Notes: generated by a model from the sequence alone, not told the origin. A DNA stretch of 64,000 nt from an uncultured Erythrobacter sp. (GCA_947499095.1 CANMMR010000001.1:310001-374000), one strand, 5' to 3'; positions 10,603-20,993 are shown, counted from the stretch's first letter. Program-made: numbers and translations.

Positions 10603-12321
10603 ATGAACCGCCTCGTACTCGCTTCGCTCCTCGCGCTCCCGCTCGCCGGCTGCGCGACCTATCCCACCGATTCCGCGCCTGACGAAGGTGCAGCCTCCAC
10701 TTCGCCGGGTTGGGCGGTCAGCGCCGCCGATCCACGCGCGCAGGAGGCAGGGGAGGCCATCTTGCGCAAGGGCGGCAGCGCGACGGACGCAGCCATCGCA
10801 ACGATGCTTGCCCTCACCGTAGTCGAGCCGCAGAGTTCGGGCATCGGAGGAGGCGGGTTCATGGTGCGCGGAACTACCGATGGCAAGGTCACCAGCTATG
10901 ACGGGCGCGAAACCGCTCCGTCCGGCGCAACGCCCGAGTGGTTTTTCGGCGAGGATGGGGAATTGCCGCCGTTCATCGAATCGGTCCGCAGCGGTCTCAG
11001 CGTCGGCGTGCCGGGCAATATCGCGCTGGCGGCAAAGGCGCATGCCGAACATGGGCGCTTGCCTTGGGCGGAGCTGTTCGAACCGGCGATCGCGCTGGCC
11101 CGCTACGGCTTCGAGATCAATCCGCGCATGCACAATTCGCTGACGAGCGCCAAGAACCGCGCGGCGTTCAGCGAGAGCGGCCGGGCCCTGTTCTACGATG
11201 CTGACGGCGAGCCGCTGGCTGTCGGCACGCGGGTGGTGAACGAGTCGCTTGCCCAAACCTTCGAGGCGATTGCCGCAGGGGGCAGATCCGCGTTCTATTC
11301 CGGCGATCTCGCCGCGGAGATCGCCGCGACTGTCGCCGCGGACACGCCGCGAGCTGGCGCGATGACCGCCGCGGACGTCGCCGCCTACGAAGCGAAGGAG
11401 CGCGACGCGCTGTGCGGCGATTATCGCGGCTATCGCGTCTGTTCGATGGGGCCGCCGACATCGGGCGGAATCGCCGTGCTGCAAATCCTCGGCCAGCTGG
11501 AGCGGTTCGACCTCACCGCGCTGGGTGCCGAAAATCCGGTCACCTGGCACCTGTTCCTCGAATCCCAGCGCCTCGCCTATGCCGATCGCGAGCTTTACGC
11601 GGCCGACAGCGATTTCGTATCCGTTCCGGCGCGCGGCCTCGTCCATCCGGACTATCTCGCCTCGCGCTCGGCGCTCATCTCCGCCGATAGCACCATGGGC
11701 GAAGTCGCCGCCGGTACGCCGCTGGGCGCACCGCAGGCGCTTGCCGACGGCGACGAGCCCGAAGAACAGGGCACCACGCACTTCGCGGTGGTCGACACTG
11801 CCGGAACCATGGTCAGCTATACCTCGACCGTCGAGGGGCCGTTCGGTTCGGGACTCATGGTCGGCGGCTTCTTCCTCAACAACGAACTCACCGACTTCAG
11901 CCGCGCGCCGGAGGTGGACGGGCGGCTGGTCGCCAATCGCCTCGAACCGGGCAAGCGCCCGCGCAGTTCGATGTCCCCCAGCCTCGTTTACGATCCCTCC
12001 GGCCAGCCCTTCATGGTGGTCGGCGCGGCGGGCGGGGGCACGATCCCGGTGCAGACTGCGCGCAGCATTATCGGAGCGATCGACTTCGGCCTGGGCGCCG
12101 AAGACGCACTCGGCCTGCCGTTCCTCATGGCCTTTGGCGACCGCGTGCTGCTGGAAGAGGGCACCTGGCTCGAAGCACAGGCCGATGCCTTTCGCGCGCT
12201 GGGCCATAGCGACATCACGATCCGCGAGGCGCCGGTCAAGGCAGGGGCGATCCTGCGCGGAGCGAGCGGTTGGACTAGCGCCCGCGATCCGCGGCTCGAG
12301 GGTCAGCTGGAGACGCCGTGA
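10603..12321 (+). CDS. ggt: Gamma-glutamyltransferase (lipoprotein)
   Basis: LPLAGCAT lipobox; GGSATDAAIATMLALTVVEPQSSGIGGGGFM; EEQGTTHFAVVDTAGTMVSYTSTVEGPFGSGL catalytic Thr region. Confidence 0.93.
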   Translation: MNRLVLASLLALPLAGCATYPTDSAPDEGAASTSPGWAVSAADPRAQEAGEAILRKGGSATDAAIATMLALTVVEPQSSGIGGGGFMVRGTTDGKVTSYDGRETAPSGATPEWFFGEDGELPPFIESVRSGLSVGVPGNIALAAKAHAEHGRLPWAELFEPAIALARYGFEINPRMHNSLTSAKNRAAFSESGRALFYDADGEPLAVGTRVVNESLAQTFEAIAAGGRSAFYSGDLAAEIAATVAADTPRAGAMTAADVAAYEAKERDALCGDYRGYRVCSMGPPTSGGIAVLQILGQLERFDLTALGAENPVTWHLFLESQRLAYADRELYAADSDFVSVPARGLVHPDYLASRSALISADSTMGEVAAGTPLGAPQALADGDEPEEQGTTHFAVVDTAGTMVSYTSTVEGPFGSGLMVGGFFLNNELTDFSRAPEVDGRLVANRLEPGKRPRSSMSPSLVYDPSGQPFMVVGAAGGGTIPVQTARSIIGAIDFGLGAEDALGLPFLMAFGDRVLLEEGTWLEAQADAFRALGHSDITIREAPVKAGAILRGASGWTSARDPRLEGQLETP

Positions 12322-12410
12322 TCGCGCCGCCGCTTGCCGTGACGATGCCGGACGCTTAAGCCCCGCGCTCAACGAGGCGCAGACCCTACACTACTTCGAG
12401 GAGCGGAGCC

Positions 12411-14213
12411 GTGCTGGCCGACATCGATACAGCGAACAATCTCGTCGAGCTTTTCCTGAAGCGCGCCGACGAAAAGGGCGACAGCGCCTTCCTCGGCGCG
12501 AAAATCGACGGCAGCTGGCAGACGATCAGCTGGGCCGAAGCCGCCAACCGGGTCTGCCTGCTGGCCGAGAACCTGCGTGCGCTCGGCCTGCGCGATGGGG
12601 ACCGGGTGTGTCTCGTCTCCGAAAACCGCCCCGAATGGTGCATCGCCGATCTCGCCATCATGGCGGCGGGCTGCATCACCGTGCCGACCTACGTCACCAA
12701 TACCGAGCGCGATCACGTCCATATCCTCGACAATTCGGGCGCCAAGGCGGTCATTGTTTCGACCGAGAAGCTGCTTCGCCCCCTGCACGGCGCGCTGCAG
12801 GCATCCGGCGTGGCGGAACACGTCATCGGCATCGAGGACCTGCACCGCCAGCAATCGGGCAGTTTCGAATTCCATACCTGGGCGAAGATGACTGCCGGAG
12901 ATGCCGTTGCGGCGCGCAAGGCTGTCGACCAGCGGATCGCGTCCATCGGTCGCGACGACACCGCTTGCATCATCTACACCAGCGGCACCGGCGGCGCTCC
13001 GCGCGGCGTCAAGCAGCATCACGGCGCGATCCTGTGCAATGCGGCCGGGGCGGCGGAAATCCTGAGCGAGGATTTCGGCATCGACGACGACGAGCGTTTC
13101 CTCTCCTTCCTGCCGCTGAGCCATGCCTATGAGCATACGGGCGGCCAATACCTGCCGATCGGCGTGGGCGCGCAGATCTATTATGCGGAAGGGCTGGAAA
13201 AGCTCGCCAGCAATATCGAGGAAACCAGGCCGACCATCATGGTCGTCGTCCCGCGCCTGTTCGAAGTGCTGCGGGCGCGGATCATGAAACAAGTTCAGAA
13301 GCAGGGCGGACTGGCCGAGAAGCTGATGAACACCGCGCTGGAAGTCGGCGAGCGCCGGGCCGAAGGGCGCAAGCAATTCGGCGACGGCGCGAAGGATTTC
13401 GTGGTCGGCAAGCTTCTGAAACCAAAGATCCGCCAGCGGTTCGGAGGGCGGATGAAGGCGATGGTGTCGGGCGGCGCGCCGCTCAATCCAGAAGTCGGCG
13501 TGTTTTTCGAAACGATGGGGCTCACCATGCTGCAGGGTTACGGCCAGACCGAGGCCGGGCCGGTGATCAGCTGCAATCGTCCCGCCGCCGGCATCAAGAT
13601 GGACACGGTCGGTCCGCCGATGCGCGGCGTCGACATCAAGATCGCCAAGGATGGCGAGATCCTGTGCCGCGGTGAACTGGTGATGCATGGCTATTGGCAG
13701 AACGAGGGCGAAACCGAGCGCACGATCAGGGACGGCTGGCTCCACACCGGTGACATCGGCCATCTCGACGACAAGGGCCGGATCGTCATCACCGACCGCA
13801 AGAAGGACATGATCGTCAACGACAAGGGCGACAATATCGCCCCGCAGAAGGTCGAGGGCATGCTGACCCTGCAGCCGGAGATCGGCCAGGCGATGGTCGC
13901 GGGCGACAAGCGGCCCTATATCGTCGGCCTGATCGTGCCCGATCCCGAATGGCAGCTGGAATGGTGCCAGGCGCAGGGCAAGAAGTTCGACTGCAAGCAG
14001 CTGCAGGACCTGCCCGAATTCAAGGCCGCCGTCCGCGCCGCGGTCGACCGCGTGAACAAGGATCTCTCGGTGGTCGAAAAAGTCCGCCAGTTCGCGATCG
14101 CCGACGAGCCGTTCACCATCGAGAACGAGGAAATGACCCCCTCGATGAAAATCCGCCGCCACAAGATCAAGGAACGCTATGGCGAGCGGCTGGATGGGTT
14201 GTATCGGAGTTAG
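12411..14213 (+). CDS. AMP-dependent synthetase / long-chain acyl-CoA ligase
   Basis: IIYTSGTGGAPRGVKQHHGA; GYGQTEAGPVIS; DGWLHTGDIGHLDDKGRIVITDRKKDMI; GTG start. Confidence 0.93.
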   Translation: MLADIDTANNLVELFLKRADEKGDSAFLGAKIDGSWQTISWAEAANRVCLLAENLRALGLRDGDRVCLVSENRPEWCIADLAIMAAGCITVPTYVTNTERDHVHILDNSGAKAVIVSTEKLLRPLHGALQASGVAEHVIGIEDLHRQQSGSFEFHTWAKMTAGDAVAARKAVDQRIASIGRDDTACIIYTSGTGGAPRGVKQHHGAILCNAAGAAEILSEDFGIDDDERFLSFLPLSHAYEHTGGQYLPIGVGAQIYYAEGLEKLASNIEETRPTIMVVVPRLFEVLRARIMKQVQKQGGLAEKLMNTALEVGERRAEGRKQFGDGAKDFVVGKLLKPKIRQRFGGRMKAMVSGGAPLNPEVGVFFETMGLTMLQGYGQTEAGPVISCNRPAAGIKMDTVGPPMRGVDIKIAKDGEILCRGELVMHGYWQNEGETERTIRDGWLHTGDIGHLDDKGRIVITDRKKDMIVNDKGDNIAPQKVEGMLTLQPEIGQAMVAGDKRPYIVGLIVPDPEWQLEWCQAQGKKFDCKQLQDLPEFKAAVRAAVDRVNKDLSVVEKVRQFAIADEPFTIENEEMTPSMKIRRHKIKERYGERLDGLYRS

Positions 14214-14701
14214 GCCTTCCGCAACTGGTTCAGCAGCGCCGCGTCGGCCAAGATATTCCGGACATGGTCGCAAATCGAGCGACTGTCGTTGCTTACTTGA
14301 CGATAGAGCTCGGCTCTTTCGCCTAGCGTCCACATCCGGTCCGGGGTGGCATCATTCGCATCGCGGGGAAGATGCCTCGTCACGAGAACTTGCTGACCCT
14401 CTAAGTCCTTTAGGACGAAGATCGTGGCGTGGGCCAAGAGGTTTCGCTTAGGCCTGTTTGCCGACCATCTTGCGATCCGTTTTTCCAAGCCTTTCGCCTT
14501 CCGATCACCTGAGGCTTGAAGCCGATTCAGGATTTCATTCAGGCTTGAAAGGCTACCATTCGAAATCGGCAGCCCCAATGCCAAAGAAAGTTGGCCGATG
14601 GCCTGTTCTCCACGAGCGAATTGATCGAGGACAAGTCCAAGCCAGCCATGCGGCGTAACCCCGGTGTCGATGGGCTTTTCAACTAGCAGCACTTCACTCA
14701 T
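14210..14701 (-). CDS. Hypothetical protein
   Basis: 163-aa ORF, convergent with acyl-CoA ligase. Confidence 0.5.
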   Translation of the reverse strand: MSEVLLVEKPIDTGVTPHGWLGLVLDQFARGEQAIGQLSLALGLPISNGSLSSLNEILNRLQASGDRKAKGLEKRIARWSANRPKRNLLAHATIFVLKDLEGQQVLVTRHLPRDANDATPDRMWTLGERAELYRQVSNDSRSICDHVRNILADAALLNQLRKA

Positions 14702-14704
14702 CTG

Positions 14705-15283
14705 CTAAGCCGCCGCTTCCTCGATAAACTCTGGATAGAAACTCGGCGCGCGGTCGCTCCAGCCGGGAGCGGTGGCGGCGGCCTCGCTGAGGCTTTGCAG
14801 CAGCATCTTGCGGCGTTCGGGCCGGATGTGCGGCAGGGCGGCGGCGGCGCAGAAGGCGCTCGGCAGCCAGGGCCGCGCTTCGGCGGAGATCAGGCGTTCG
14901 TAGAGGAAGCGGAAGGCGGAGAAGCTGTCGATCCGCTCCTGCGCCAGGTCGAAGGCCGCCACGCGGGTCAGCTTGCCGACGAAGGGCTCGATAGCATCGA
15001 AGCCGGACGCCGCCGGGATCGACTGGCGCAGCGCCTTGAGCTCCTGATAGGCAACATACTGGCTGCGGATGGCGGCATTCTCCACCGCATCGCGGCCCCA
15101 GATGCGGAACGCATCGCAGCGCCCCAGCCCGATATCGAGGCTGCGACGGATATAGCGCTGCTCGGCGGCGGTGAAGCCGGCGAACTCGCGCATTTCGGCG
15201 ATGGTCAGCGAAGCGGTATTGGTAACGGCCATGATCGGTGCCCCCGTTGTGTCAGGGCGAATGTCACCGAAGATGGTTAACAA
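14705..15283 (-). CDS. Hypothetical protein (shorter start at MAVTNTASLTIAEM likely)
   Basis: 192-aa ORF with clear coding-like composition; internal ATG near 15232. Confidence 0.6.
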   Translation of the reverse strand: MLTIFGDIRPDTTGAPIMAVTNTASLTIAEMREFAGFTAAEQRYIRRSLDIGLGRCDAFRIWGRDAVENAAIRSQYVAYQELKALRQSIPAASGFDAIEPFVGKLTRVAAFDLAQERIDSFSAFRFLYERLISAEARPWLPSAFCAAAALPHIRPERRKMLLQSLSEAAATAPGWSDRAPSFYPEFIEEAAA

Positions 15284-15296
15284 GCGGTAAGCGGAA

Positions 15297-16271
15297 TTAA
15301 ATTAGCCCTGCGAGCGGGCTGCTCGGATCGGCATATTTGCGCGTCGCCATGCGGCCGGACAGGTAAGCATCGCGCCCGGCCTCGACCGCCAGCTTCATTG
15401 CGCGGGCCATGCGGATGGGGTCTTTCGCCTCGGCGATGGCGGTGTTCATCAGCACGCCGTCGCAGCCGAGTTCCATCGCGACGGCCGCGTCCGAGGCCGT
15501 GCCGACGCCCGCATCGACCAGCACGGGCACATTCGCGCCTTCCTTGATCAGGCGGATGGTTACGCGGTTCTGGATGCCGAGGCCCGACCCGATCGGCGCG
15601 CCCAGCGGCATCACTGCGACGGCACCTGCGTCTTCCAGTTGTTTCGCGGCAATGGGATCGTCCACGCAGTAGACCATCGGCAGGAAGCCTTCCTTGGCGA
15701 GCGTCTCGGTGGCCGTCAGCGTTTCGCGCATGTCGGGATAGAGCGTGCGCGCTTCGCCCAGCACCTCCAGCTTGACGAGGTCCCAGCCGCCCGCTTCGCG
15801 GGCCAGCCGCAGCGTGCGGATGGCTTCGTCGGCCGTGAAGCAGCCCGCGGTGTTCGGCAGGTAGGTGATCTTCTTCGGATCGATATAGTCGGTCAGCATT
15901 GGCGCCTTGGGATCGCTGACATTCACACGGCGCACTGCCACGGTGACGATCTCGGCTCCGCTCGCCTCTAATGCGGCGGCGTTCTGTTCGAAATCCTTGT
16001 ATTTGCCCGTGCCAACGATGAGGCGGCTCTTGAAGGTGCGCCCCGCCACGTTCCACGTGTCGTCGCTGGCCTGCCCGCCACCGACGAAATGAACGATCTC
16101 CAGCGTATCGCCTTCGCTTAGGGTGTGCTGGTCCAGCTCGCTGCGCGGCGCGATCGTGCCATTGTGCTCGACCGCGACCTTCTCGGGCGCGAGGTCGAGT
16201 TCGCGGACCAGTTCGGCGATGGTGGTGGCGGAGGTACGGCGGCTTTCGCCATTGACGGTCAGGGCAATCAT
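15297..16271 (-). CDS. thiG: ThiS-ThiG fusion (sulfur carrier + thiazole synthase)
   Basis: N-term ThiS ubiquitin-like domain ending FVGGG, then ThiG ([20 protein letters not shown]...[32 protein letters not shown]). Confidence 0.92.
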   Translation of the reverse strand: MIALTVNGESRRTSATTIAELVRELDLAPEKVAVEHNGTIAPRSELDQHTLSEGDTLEIVHFVGGGQASDDTWNVAGRTFKSRLIVGTGKYKDFEQNAAALEASGAEIVTVAVRRVNVSDPKAPMLTDYIDPKKITYLPNTAGCFTADEAIRTLRLAREAGGWDLVKLEVLGEARTLYPDMRETLTATETLAKEGFLPMVYCVDDPIAAKQLEDAGAVAVMPLGAPIGSGLGIQNRVTIRLIKEGANVPVLVDAGVGTASDAAVAMELGCDGVLMNTAIAEAKDPIRMARAMKLAVEAGRDAYLSGRMATRKYADPSSPLAGLI

Positions 16272-16281
16272 GCCGCCCGAC

Positions 16282-16686
16282 TTAGTCGCCGCAACGCTCC
16301 TTGCAAGCGCTGGAATGTACATGGCGCAGGTTGAGAATATGCCCCAGCGACACGAGCGCGACTCCGATGATCGTCAGGATCGCTTCTTTGTAGCCGTGCG
16401 GAACGGCCAGCGCTGCGCCCATGAAGGTGAGGCCGGTCATCGCGATCACGAAGGGCGCAGCCATCCGGTGCCGGAGTGCGCCCCAGCCGATGGCGACGCC
16501 CGCGATCAGCGTGGCGAGCAAGAGGCCGTAACGGTGGATGTCGGGCGAAAGGAAGAATTCCCCGCCGATACCCAGCCCGGATACGATGACGATCGAAAGC
16601 AGGCAGTGCAACGCGCAGGCCCCGGACAGGAAGATGCCGACACGGTCGAGCCGTCGTCGAATCGGAAGGGTGGCGCGCTCGAGCAT
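16282..16686 (-). CDS. MerC-domain membrane protein
   Basis: [24 protein letters not shown] MerC-like N-terminus with CxxHC. Confidence 0.82.
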   Translation of the reverse strand: MLERATLPIRRRLDRVGIFLSGACALHCLLSIVIVSGLGIGGEFFLSPDIHRYGLLLATLIAGVAIGWGALRHRMAAPFVIAMTGLTFMGAALAVPHGYKEAILTIIGVALVSLGHILNLRHVHSSACKERCGD

Positions 16687-16699
16687 TGCGATTTGCCAC

Positions 16700-16720
16700 T
16701 TATGTGACGATGTAACATAA
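16700..16720. promoter_or_regulatory. Palindrome TTATGTGACGATGTAACATAA, candidate Fur/Zur-family operator
   Basis: 8 of 10 half-site positions symmetric; lies between divergent merC-like and ctaA genes. Confidence 0.5.
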
Positions 16721-16829
16721 TTCAAGCGGAACTGCGCGACAAAGCGATAGTCGGTGCTTTCATGGCGAGCGACAGCGGTTGCCCGCTTTGCACTTGCGAA
16801 AGCCCGGGGGTCGCCGCACATGAGCGCGC

Positions 16830-17855
16830 ATGACGGCAGATACCGAATCCTCGCGCCCCCGGGCTATCGCGATATGGCTCTTCGTCGTTGCGGCGCTGGT
16901 CGTACTGATGGTGTCGGTCGGCGGAATCACGCGGCTGACCGAGAGCGGGCTTTCGATCACCCAGTGGAAGCCGATCAGCGGGGCGATTCCGCCGCTGAAC
17001 CAGGCGGCATGGCAGGCCGAGTTCGACCTCTACAAGGCGACCGGGGAATACAAGAACGTAACCGGCCCTGCGGGCATGGACCTCGCCGCCTTCAAGTTCA
17101 TCTATTTCTGGGAGTGGTTTCACCGCCTGCTCGGCCGCGCAATCGGACTGGTCTATGCGCTTCCGCTGGCGTGGTTCTGGGTGCGCGGTGTTATTCCGCA
17201 GGGCTACAAATGGCGGCTGGTCGCATTGCTTGCGCTGGGCGGCCTGCAGGGTGTCTTCGGCTGGTTCATGGTGAGGAGCGGCCTTGCCGGTACGATGACC
17301 GACGTCAGCCATTTCTGGCTGTCCATCCACCTGCTGACCGCGCTCTTCACTCTTGGCGGCCTGATCTGGACGGCGCTGGACCTGCTGCGGCTCAAGGCGA
17401 GCGGCGCACCGCCCGCCCGCTGGACCGGAACCGCCAGCTGGGTCGGCCTCATCCTCTTCATCCAGCTGTTGCTGGGCGCATGGGTGGCGGGCCTCAATGC
17501 CGGGCTGGCAAGCGACACCTGGCCGCTGATGCAGGGTCGTTTGGTGCCGGAATACGATACCAGCCGCGGGCTCTTCTGGGCGCTGACTCATGACCCCTAC
17601 CTGCTCCACTTCCTGCATCGCTGGTGGGCCTGGGTCGCCGTGATCGCGCTCGTTGTCATGGCTCGCCAGGTGAAACCGGTGCAGCGGCAGGCTTCGATAG
17701 CGATTCACGCAGCGTTCGGAACGCAGATCCTGCTCGGTATCGCGACCGTGATGACAGGGGTCGCCTTGTGGATTGCTGTCGCGCACCAAGTGGTGGGGGC
17801 GCTCCTCGTAGCGGCATTTGCATGGGGCGCGCACGCGTTGGGCAGGTATCGATGA
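16830..17855 (+). CDS. ctaA: Heme A synthase (COX15/CtaA)
   Basis: VSVGGITRLTESGLSITQWKPISGAIPPL; EWFHRLLGRAIG; LHFLHRWWAW. Confidence 0.95.
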   Translation: MTADTESSRPRAIAIWLFVVAALVVLMVSVGGITRLTESGLSITQWKPISGAIPPLNQAAWQAEFDLYKATGEYKNVTGPAGMDLAAFKFIYFWEWFHRLLGRAIGLVYALPLAWFWVRGVIPQGYKWRLVALLALGGLQGVFGWFMVRSGLAGTMTDVSHFWLSIHLLTALFTLGGLIWTALDLLRLKASGAPPARWTGTASWVGLILFIQLLLGAWVAGLNAGLASDTWPLMQGRLVPEYDTSRGLFWALTHDPYLLHFLHRWWAWVAVIALVVMARQVKPVQRQASIAIHAAFGTQILLGIATVMTGVALWIAVAHQVVGALLVAAFAWGAHALGRYR

Positions 17856-18175
17856 CCGCGCTGATATACTGCCCCTTCCCGGACCAAGAGACGGCAGAAA
17901 AGATCGGGGCGACCTTGCTCGACGAAGAGCTGATCGGCTGCATCAATATCGGCGCGCCGATCCACTCGCTCTTCGCATGGGGCGGCGAGCGCGGGGAGGG
18001 AACGGAAGTTCCGGCCCTGCTCAAGACTCACGCCCGGTTGCTCGACTCTGCAATCGCGCGCCTTGAGAGCTTGCACCCCTACGATGCCCCGGCAATAGTG
18101 GGCTGGAATTGCGATGCGGCGGGCGCGGCGACGCAGGCGTGGCTCGATGAAGTCGGCCCGGCTTTGGGGGGATAG
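17852..18175 (+). CDS. cutA: CutA divalent-cation tolerance protein
   Basis: EEL IGCINIGAPIHSLFAW...EVPALLKTHARLLDSAIARLESLHPYDAPAIVGW; 4-bp overlap with ctaA. Confidence 0.92.
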   Translation: MTALIYCPFPDQETAEKIGATLLDEELIGCINIGAPIHSLFAWGGERGEGTEVPALLKTHARLLDSAIARLESLHPYDAPAIVGWNCDAAGAATQAWLDEVGPALGG

Positions 18176-18179
18176 GAAG

Positions 18180-18902
18180 ATGGCAGGGTCCGACAGACGC
18201 GAGGCGATGCTTCGCCTTGGCGCAATTGCCGTCCTGCCCATTGCCCTCCACATAAGTCCGGCATGCGCGGCGGAGAACCGACCTCATCGCACAGCGTCGT
18301 TGGGCGAGTATCAGCTTTCCCGCAAAGTGTCGCGTTCGCTTGTCGACGACCGCGTCCTGACCGTCGAGCGCAACTGGTCGTGCCGTTTTTCTGCTAGCGA
18401 GAGAGGGATGTCGGTCAGCAGCTACGGTCAAAGCGCCAAAGTCGACGCCCCTGAAAGTCTGCAAGCGCTGGCCAGCACGGAAGAAGAGCGGCGCGATAGC
18501 GGCCCCTTCCCCGCGTTGCTTGATAATTCGGGCATGATCGTCGCTGCTCGAAGCGCGCCGACAGGTGCATCGAGCGAAGCGATCGCCGCCGCAATGGGTG
18601 CGCTTCGGAATGCTGCTGCGAGCCATGATGAGGCAGCGGATGCCCGCCGTTTCCTCCAACGCCTCGCTGGCGCAGCGATGAGCGCCATTCCACCGGACCT
18701 TTTCTTTCCTACACCTGGCGAACGCGAAGACGTGCGCGCCATCGCACTGCCCAGCGGCGGATCTGGGACCGTGGCCATCGCGCTGCGGAGTTCCGCGCAC
18801 GAGCAAAGCGGGTTGCTCGACCGGTTCGAACGATCGGTGCAAACCCGGTTGGGGGGCGATACCCGTTACTCGAGCGAGGTCTGGCACTTGTACCGCATTT
18901 AG
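18180..18902 (+). CDS. Hypothetical exported protein
   Basis: Signal-like N-terminus (RLGAIAVLPIALHISPACAAE); follows cutA. Confidence 0.6.
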   Translation: MAGSDRREAMLRLGAIAVLPIALHISPACAAENRPHRTASLGEYQLSRKVSRSLVDDRVLTVERNWSCRFSASERGMSVSSYGQSAKVDAPESLQALASTEEERRDSGPFPALLDNSGMIVAARSAPTGASSEAIAAAMGALRNAAASHDEAADARRFLQRLAGAAMSAIPPDLFFPTPGEREDVRAIALPSGGSGTVAIALRSSAHEQSGLLDRFERSVQTRLGGDTRYSSEVWHLYRI

Positions 18903-19059
18903 CTAGGGTATTATTTTACCACCCCGAACTCCCCCGGAATCGCTTGACTTGCGGGTCCTTCACCGCCATTTGCCGCCCGCTTCGCGAATGCGGCAACGCC
19001 GGATTCGCAGGAAACGCCGCCGACCAGGCGGCATGAACACTAGATACGGAAAACCAGCC

Positions 19060-19539
19060 ATGAAGGCTCTCAGCAAGGTGACCCGGTCGGTCAAGCCGTC
19101 CGAGGTCGAAAAGAAGTGGCACATCATCGACGCCGAAGGTCTCGTCGTCGGTCGTGTTGCGGCGATCATCGCCAACATCCTGCGCGGCAAGCACAAGCCG
19201 ATCTACACGCCGCATGTCGATTGCGGCGACCATGTCATCGTCATCAATGCCGACAAGGTGAAGTTCACCGGCAAGAAGATGACCGACAAGGTCTATTACA
19301 AGCACACCGGCTGGGTCGGTGGCATCAAGGAAACGACGCCCGCCAAGGTGCTGGGCGGCCGCTTTCCCGAGCGCGTGCTCGAAAAGGCCGTGGAGCGCAT
19401 GATCCCGCGCGGTCCCCTGGGCCGCGACCAGATGCGTGCGCTGCACGTCTTTGCCGGCACCGAGCATCCCTATGACGGCCAGAAGCCCGAGAAGCTCGAC
19501 GTTGCCTCGATGAACCGCAAGAACAAGGCTGTTGCATAA
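19060..19539 (+). CDS. rplM: 50S ribosomal protein L13
   Basis: [49 protein letters not shown]. Confidence 0.98.
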   Translation: MKALSKVTRSVKPSEVEKKWHIIDAEGLVVGRVAAIIANILRGKHKPIYTPHVDCGDHVIVINADKVKFTGKKMTDKVYYKHTGWVGGIKETTPAKVLGGRFPERVLEKAVERMIPRGPLGRDQMRALHVFAGTEHPYDGQKPEKLDVASMNRKNKAVA

Positions 19540-20063
19540 TGGCTGACGAAACCAAGAACGACACCGTCTCGGATCTCGCCGATCTGAAGGACATCGCCTC
19601 CAACGCCCCTCAGGGCGACGCCGCGGACATCGCTGCGACTGCCGAGGTTCCGCTGCGCGAGCAGGAACTCGACAAGGAAGGCCGCGCCTATGCTACCGGT
19701 CGCCGCAAGGACGCGACGGCTCGCGTCTGGCTGAAGCCCGGCAGCGGCAAGGTCACCGTCAACGGCAAGGACCAGGAAGTCTATTTCGCGCGTCCGACGC
19801 TGCGCCTGATCATCGACCAGCCCTTCACCATCACCGAGCGCCAGGGGCAGTATGACGTCGTCGCCACCGTCAAGGGCGGCGGTCTTTCGGGCCAGGCCGG
19901 TGCGGTGAAGCACGGCATCAGCCAGGCGCTCACCAAGTACGAGCCGGCCCTGCGCAGCACGGTCAAGGCCGCCGGCTTCCTGACCCGCGACAGCCGCGTG
20001 GTCGAGCGTAAGAAGTACGGTCGCGCCAAGGCACGCCGCAGCTTCCAGTTCTCGAAGCGCTAA
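19539..20063 (+). CDS. rpsI: 30S ribosomal protein S9 (acidic N-terminal extension)
   Basis: [25 protein letters not shown]...[16 protein letters not shown]. Confidence 0.98.
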   Translation: MADETKNDTVSDLADLKDIASNAPQGDAADIAATAEVPLREQELDKEGRAYATGRRKDATARVWLKPGSGKVTVNGKDQEVYFARPTLRLIIDQPFTITERQGQYDVVATVKGGGLSGQAGAVKHGISQALTKYEPALRSTVKAAGFLTRDSRVVERKKYGRAKARRSFQFSKR

Positions 20064-20093
20064 CCGGCTTAACGAGTTTTTCGGTCACCGAGG

Positions 20094-20124
20094 AAGGGCG
20101 GTCCCGCGAGGGGCCGCCCTTTTC
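20094..20124 (+). terminator. Rho-independent terminator of rplM-rpsI
   Basis: AAGGGCGG-N12-CCGCCCTT followed by TT. Confidence 0.75.
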
Positions 20125-20132
20125 ACATGTGC

Positions 20133-20993
20133 TTAGTGCACGGGCGGATCGACGCGCGGGACTTGCCTGACCGGCGCGACCGGCTCGCCGCTCCTGCGCG
20201 GGGGCATCGCATCTTCGGGCACATCGTCGATCTGCATGTCGCGCGTCTCAACGTCTTCGAGATTGCGAACCGTGACCTTGAGGTTCTGCCCGTCGAATTC
20301 GATCTCGTTGAAGCTGGGCGGTGTCGAGCGGGTGCGTTGCGACAGCGTCCCGGCACCGATCATCCGTACCGGGCCGTCTGGCGTCTGCTCCATAATGTCG
20401 AAGGCATCGTGGACATGGCCGGACAGCACCGCGCGTACCGGCCGCTTCGCCAGCGCCCGAAGCGCTTTTTCGCCGTGCCTGGTCAGCGCGGTTCCTTCTG
20501 TCCCGACCTCGCGCAGCGGATGATGTACGGCGACCAGCGCTTCTTTCCCCTTCGGTAGCGCGTCGATCGCTGCCAGGCATTTCTCCAGCGCTGCATCGGT
20601 CACCCAGCCCTTCGACCAGTTGAAGCGCGGTTGCGCGCGGACGGCGGTCTTGAGCGGCACGATCGCGAGGGTGCCGAGATCGAGTTCTTTCTCGACCTTT
20701 TCCTCCATGCCGCGGAAGCGTTTGTAGGGCGTGAAGAAGCGCTCGAAGGGGTTGAAGTAGGGCATGTCGTGGTTGCCCACTTCGACCGTCACCGGCGCAT
20801 CGAGCGAGTTGATCCAGTGAGTCGCCGCCGCGAATTCGCGGTGCCGCGCGCGCATGGTTAGATCACCGGTTATGGCTACGGCATCGGGGCGCCGTTCTGC
20901 AATTTCCTGCTTCACCCAGTCGAGCGCCCGATTGTCTTCCAGTCCGAAGTGAATGTCGCTGAGGTGGAAAATGCGCCGGAAATCAGTAGCCAT
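20133..20993 (-). CDS. Metallophosphoesterase
   Basis: FHLSDIHFG...AITGDLTMRARHREF...VEVGNHDMPY...VAVHHP...LSGHVHDA calcineurin-like motifs. Confidence 0.92.
   Translation of the reverse strand: MATDFRRIFHLSDIHFGLEDNRALDWVKQEIAERRPDAVAITGDLTMRARHREFAAATHWINSLDAPVTVEVGNHDMPYFNPFERFFTPYKRFRGMEEKVEKELDLGTLAIVPLKTAVRAQPRFNWSKGWVTDAALEKCLAAIDALPKGKEALVAVHHPLREVGTEGTALTRHGEKALRALAKRPVRAVLSGHVHDAFDIMEQTPDGPVRMIGAGTLSQRTRSTPPSFNEIEFDGQNLKVTVRNLEDVETRDMQIDDVPEDAMPPRRSGEPVAPVRQVPRVDPPVH

Noticed and set aside
10603-12321. ggt as the depolymerase (CapD-like) of the PgsBC-like operon
   Set aside because: CapD is a GGT homologue, but this gene is >30 kb away and looks like ordinary GGT; the link is not supported by sequence.
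10489-12372. 627-aa minus-strand ORF opposite ggt
   Set aside because: Shadow ORF of a confidently assigned gene; Arg/His-rich translation, typical of high-GC antisense frames.
12369-14333. 654-aa minus-strand ORF opposite acyl-CoA ligase
   Set aside because: Shadow ORF; the plus-strand ligase has intact motifs.
16046-16062. parS-like CGTTCCACGTGTCGT inside thiSG
   Set aside because: Only one half-site matches (GTTCCACGTG); lies ~45 kb from the parA-side cluster, likely chance in coding DNA.
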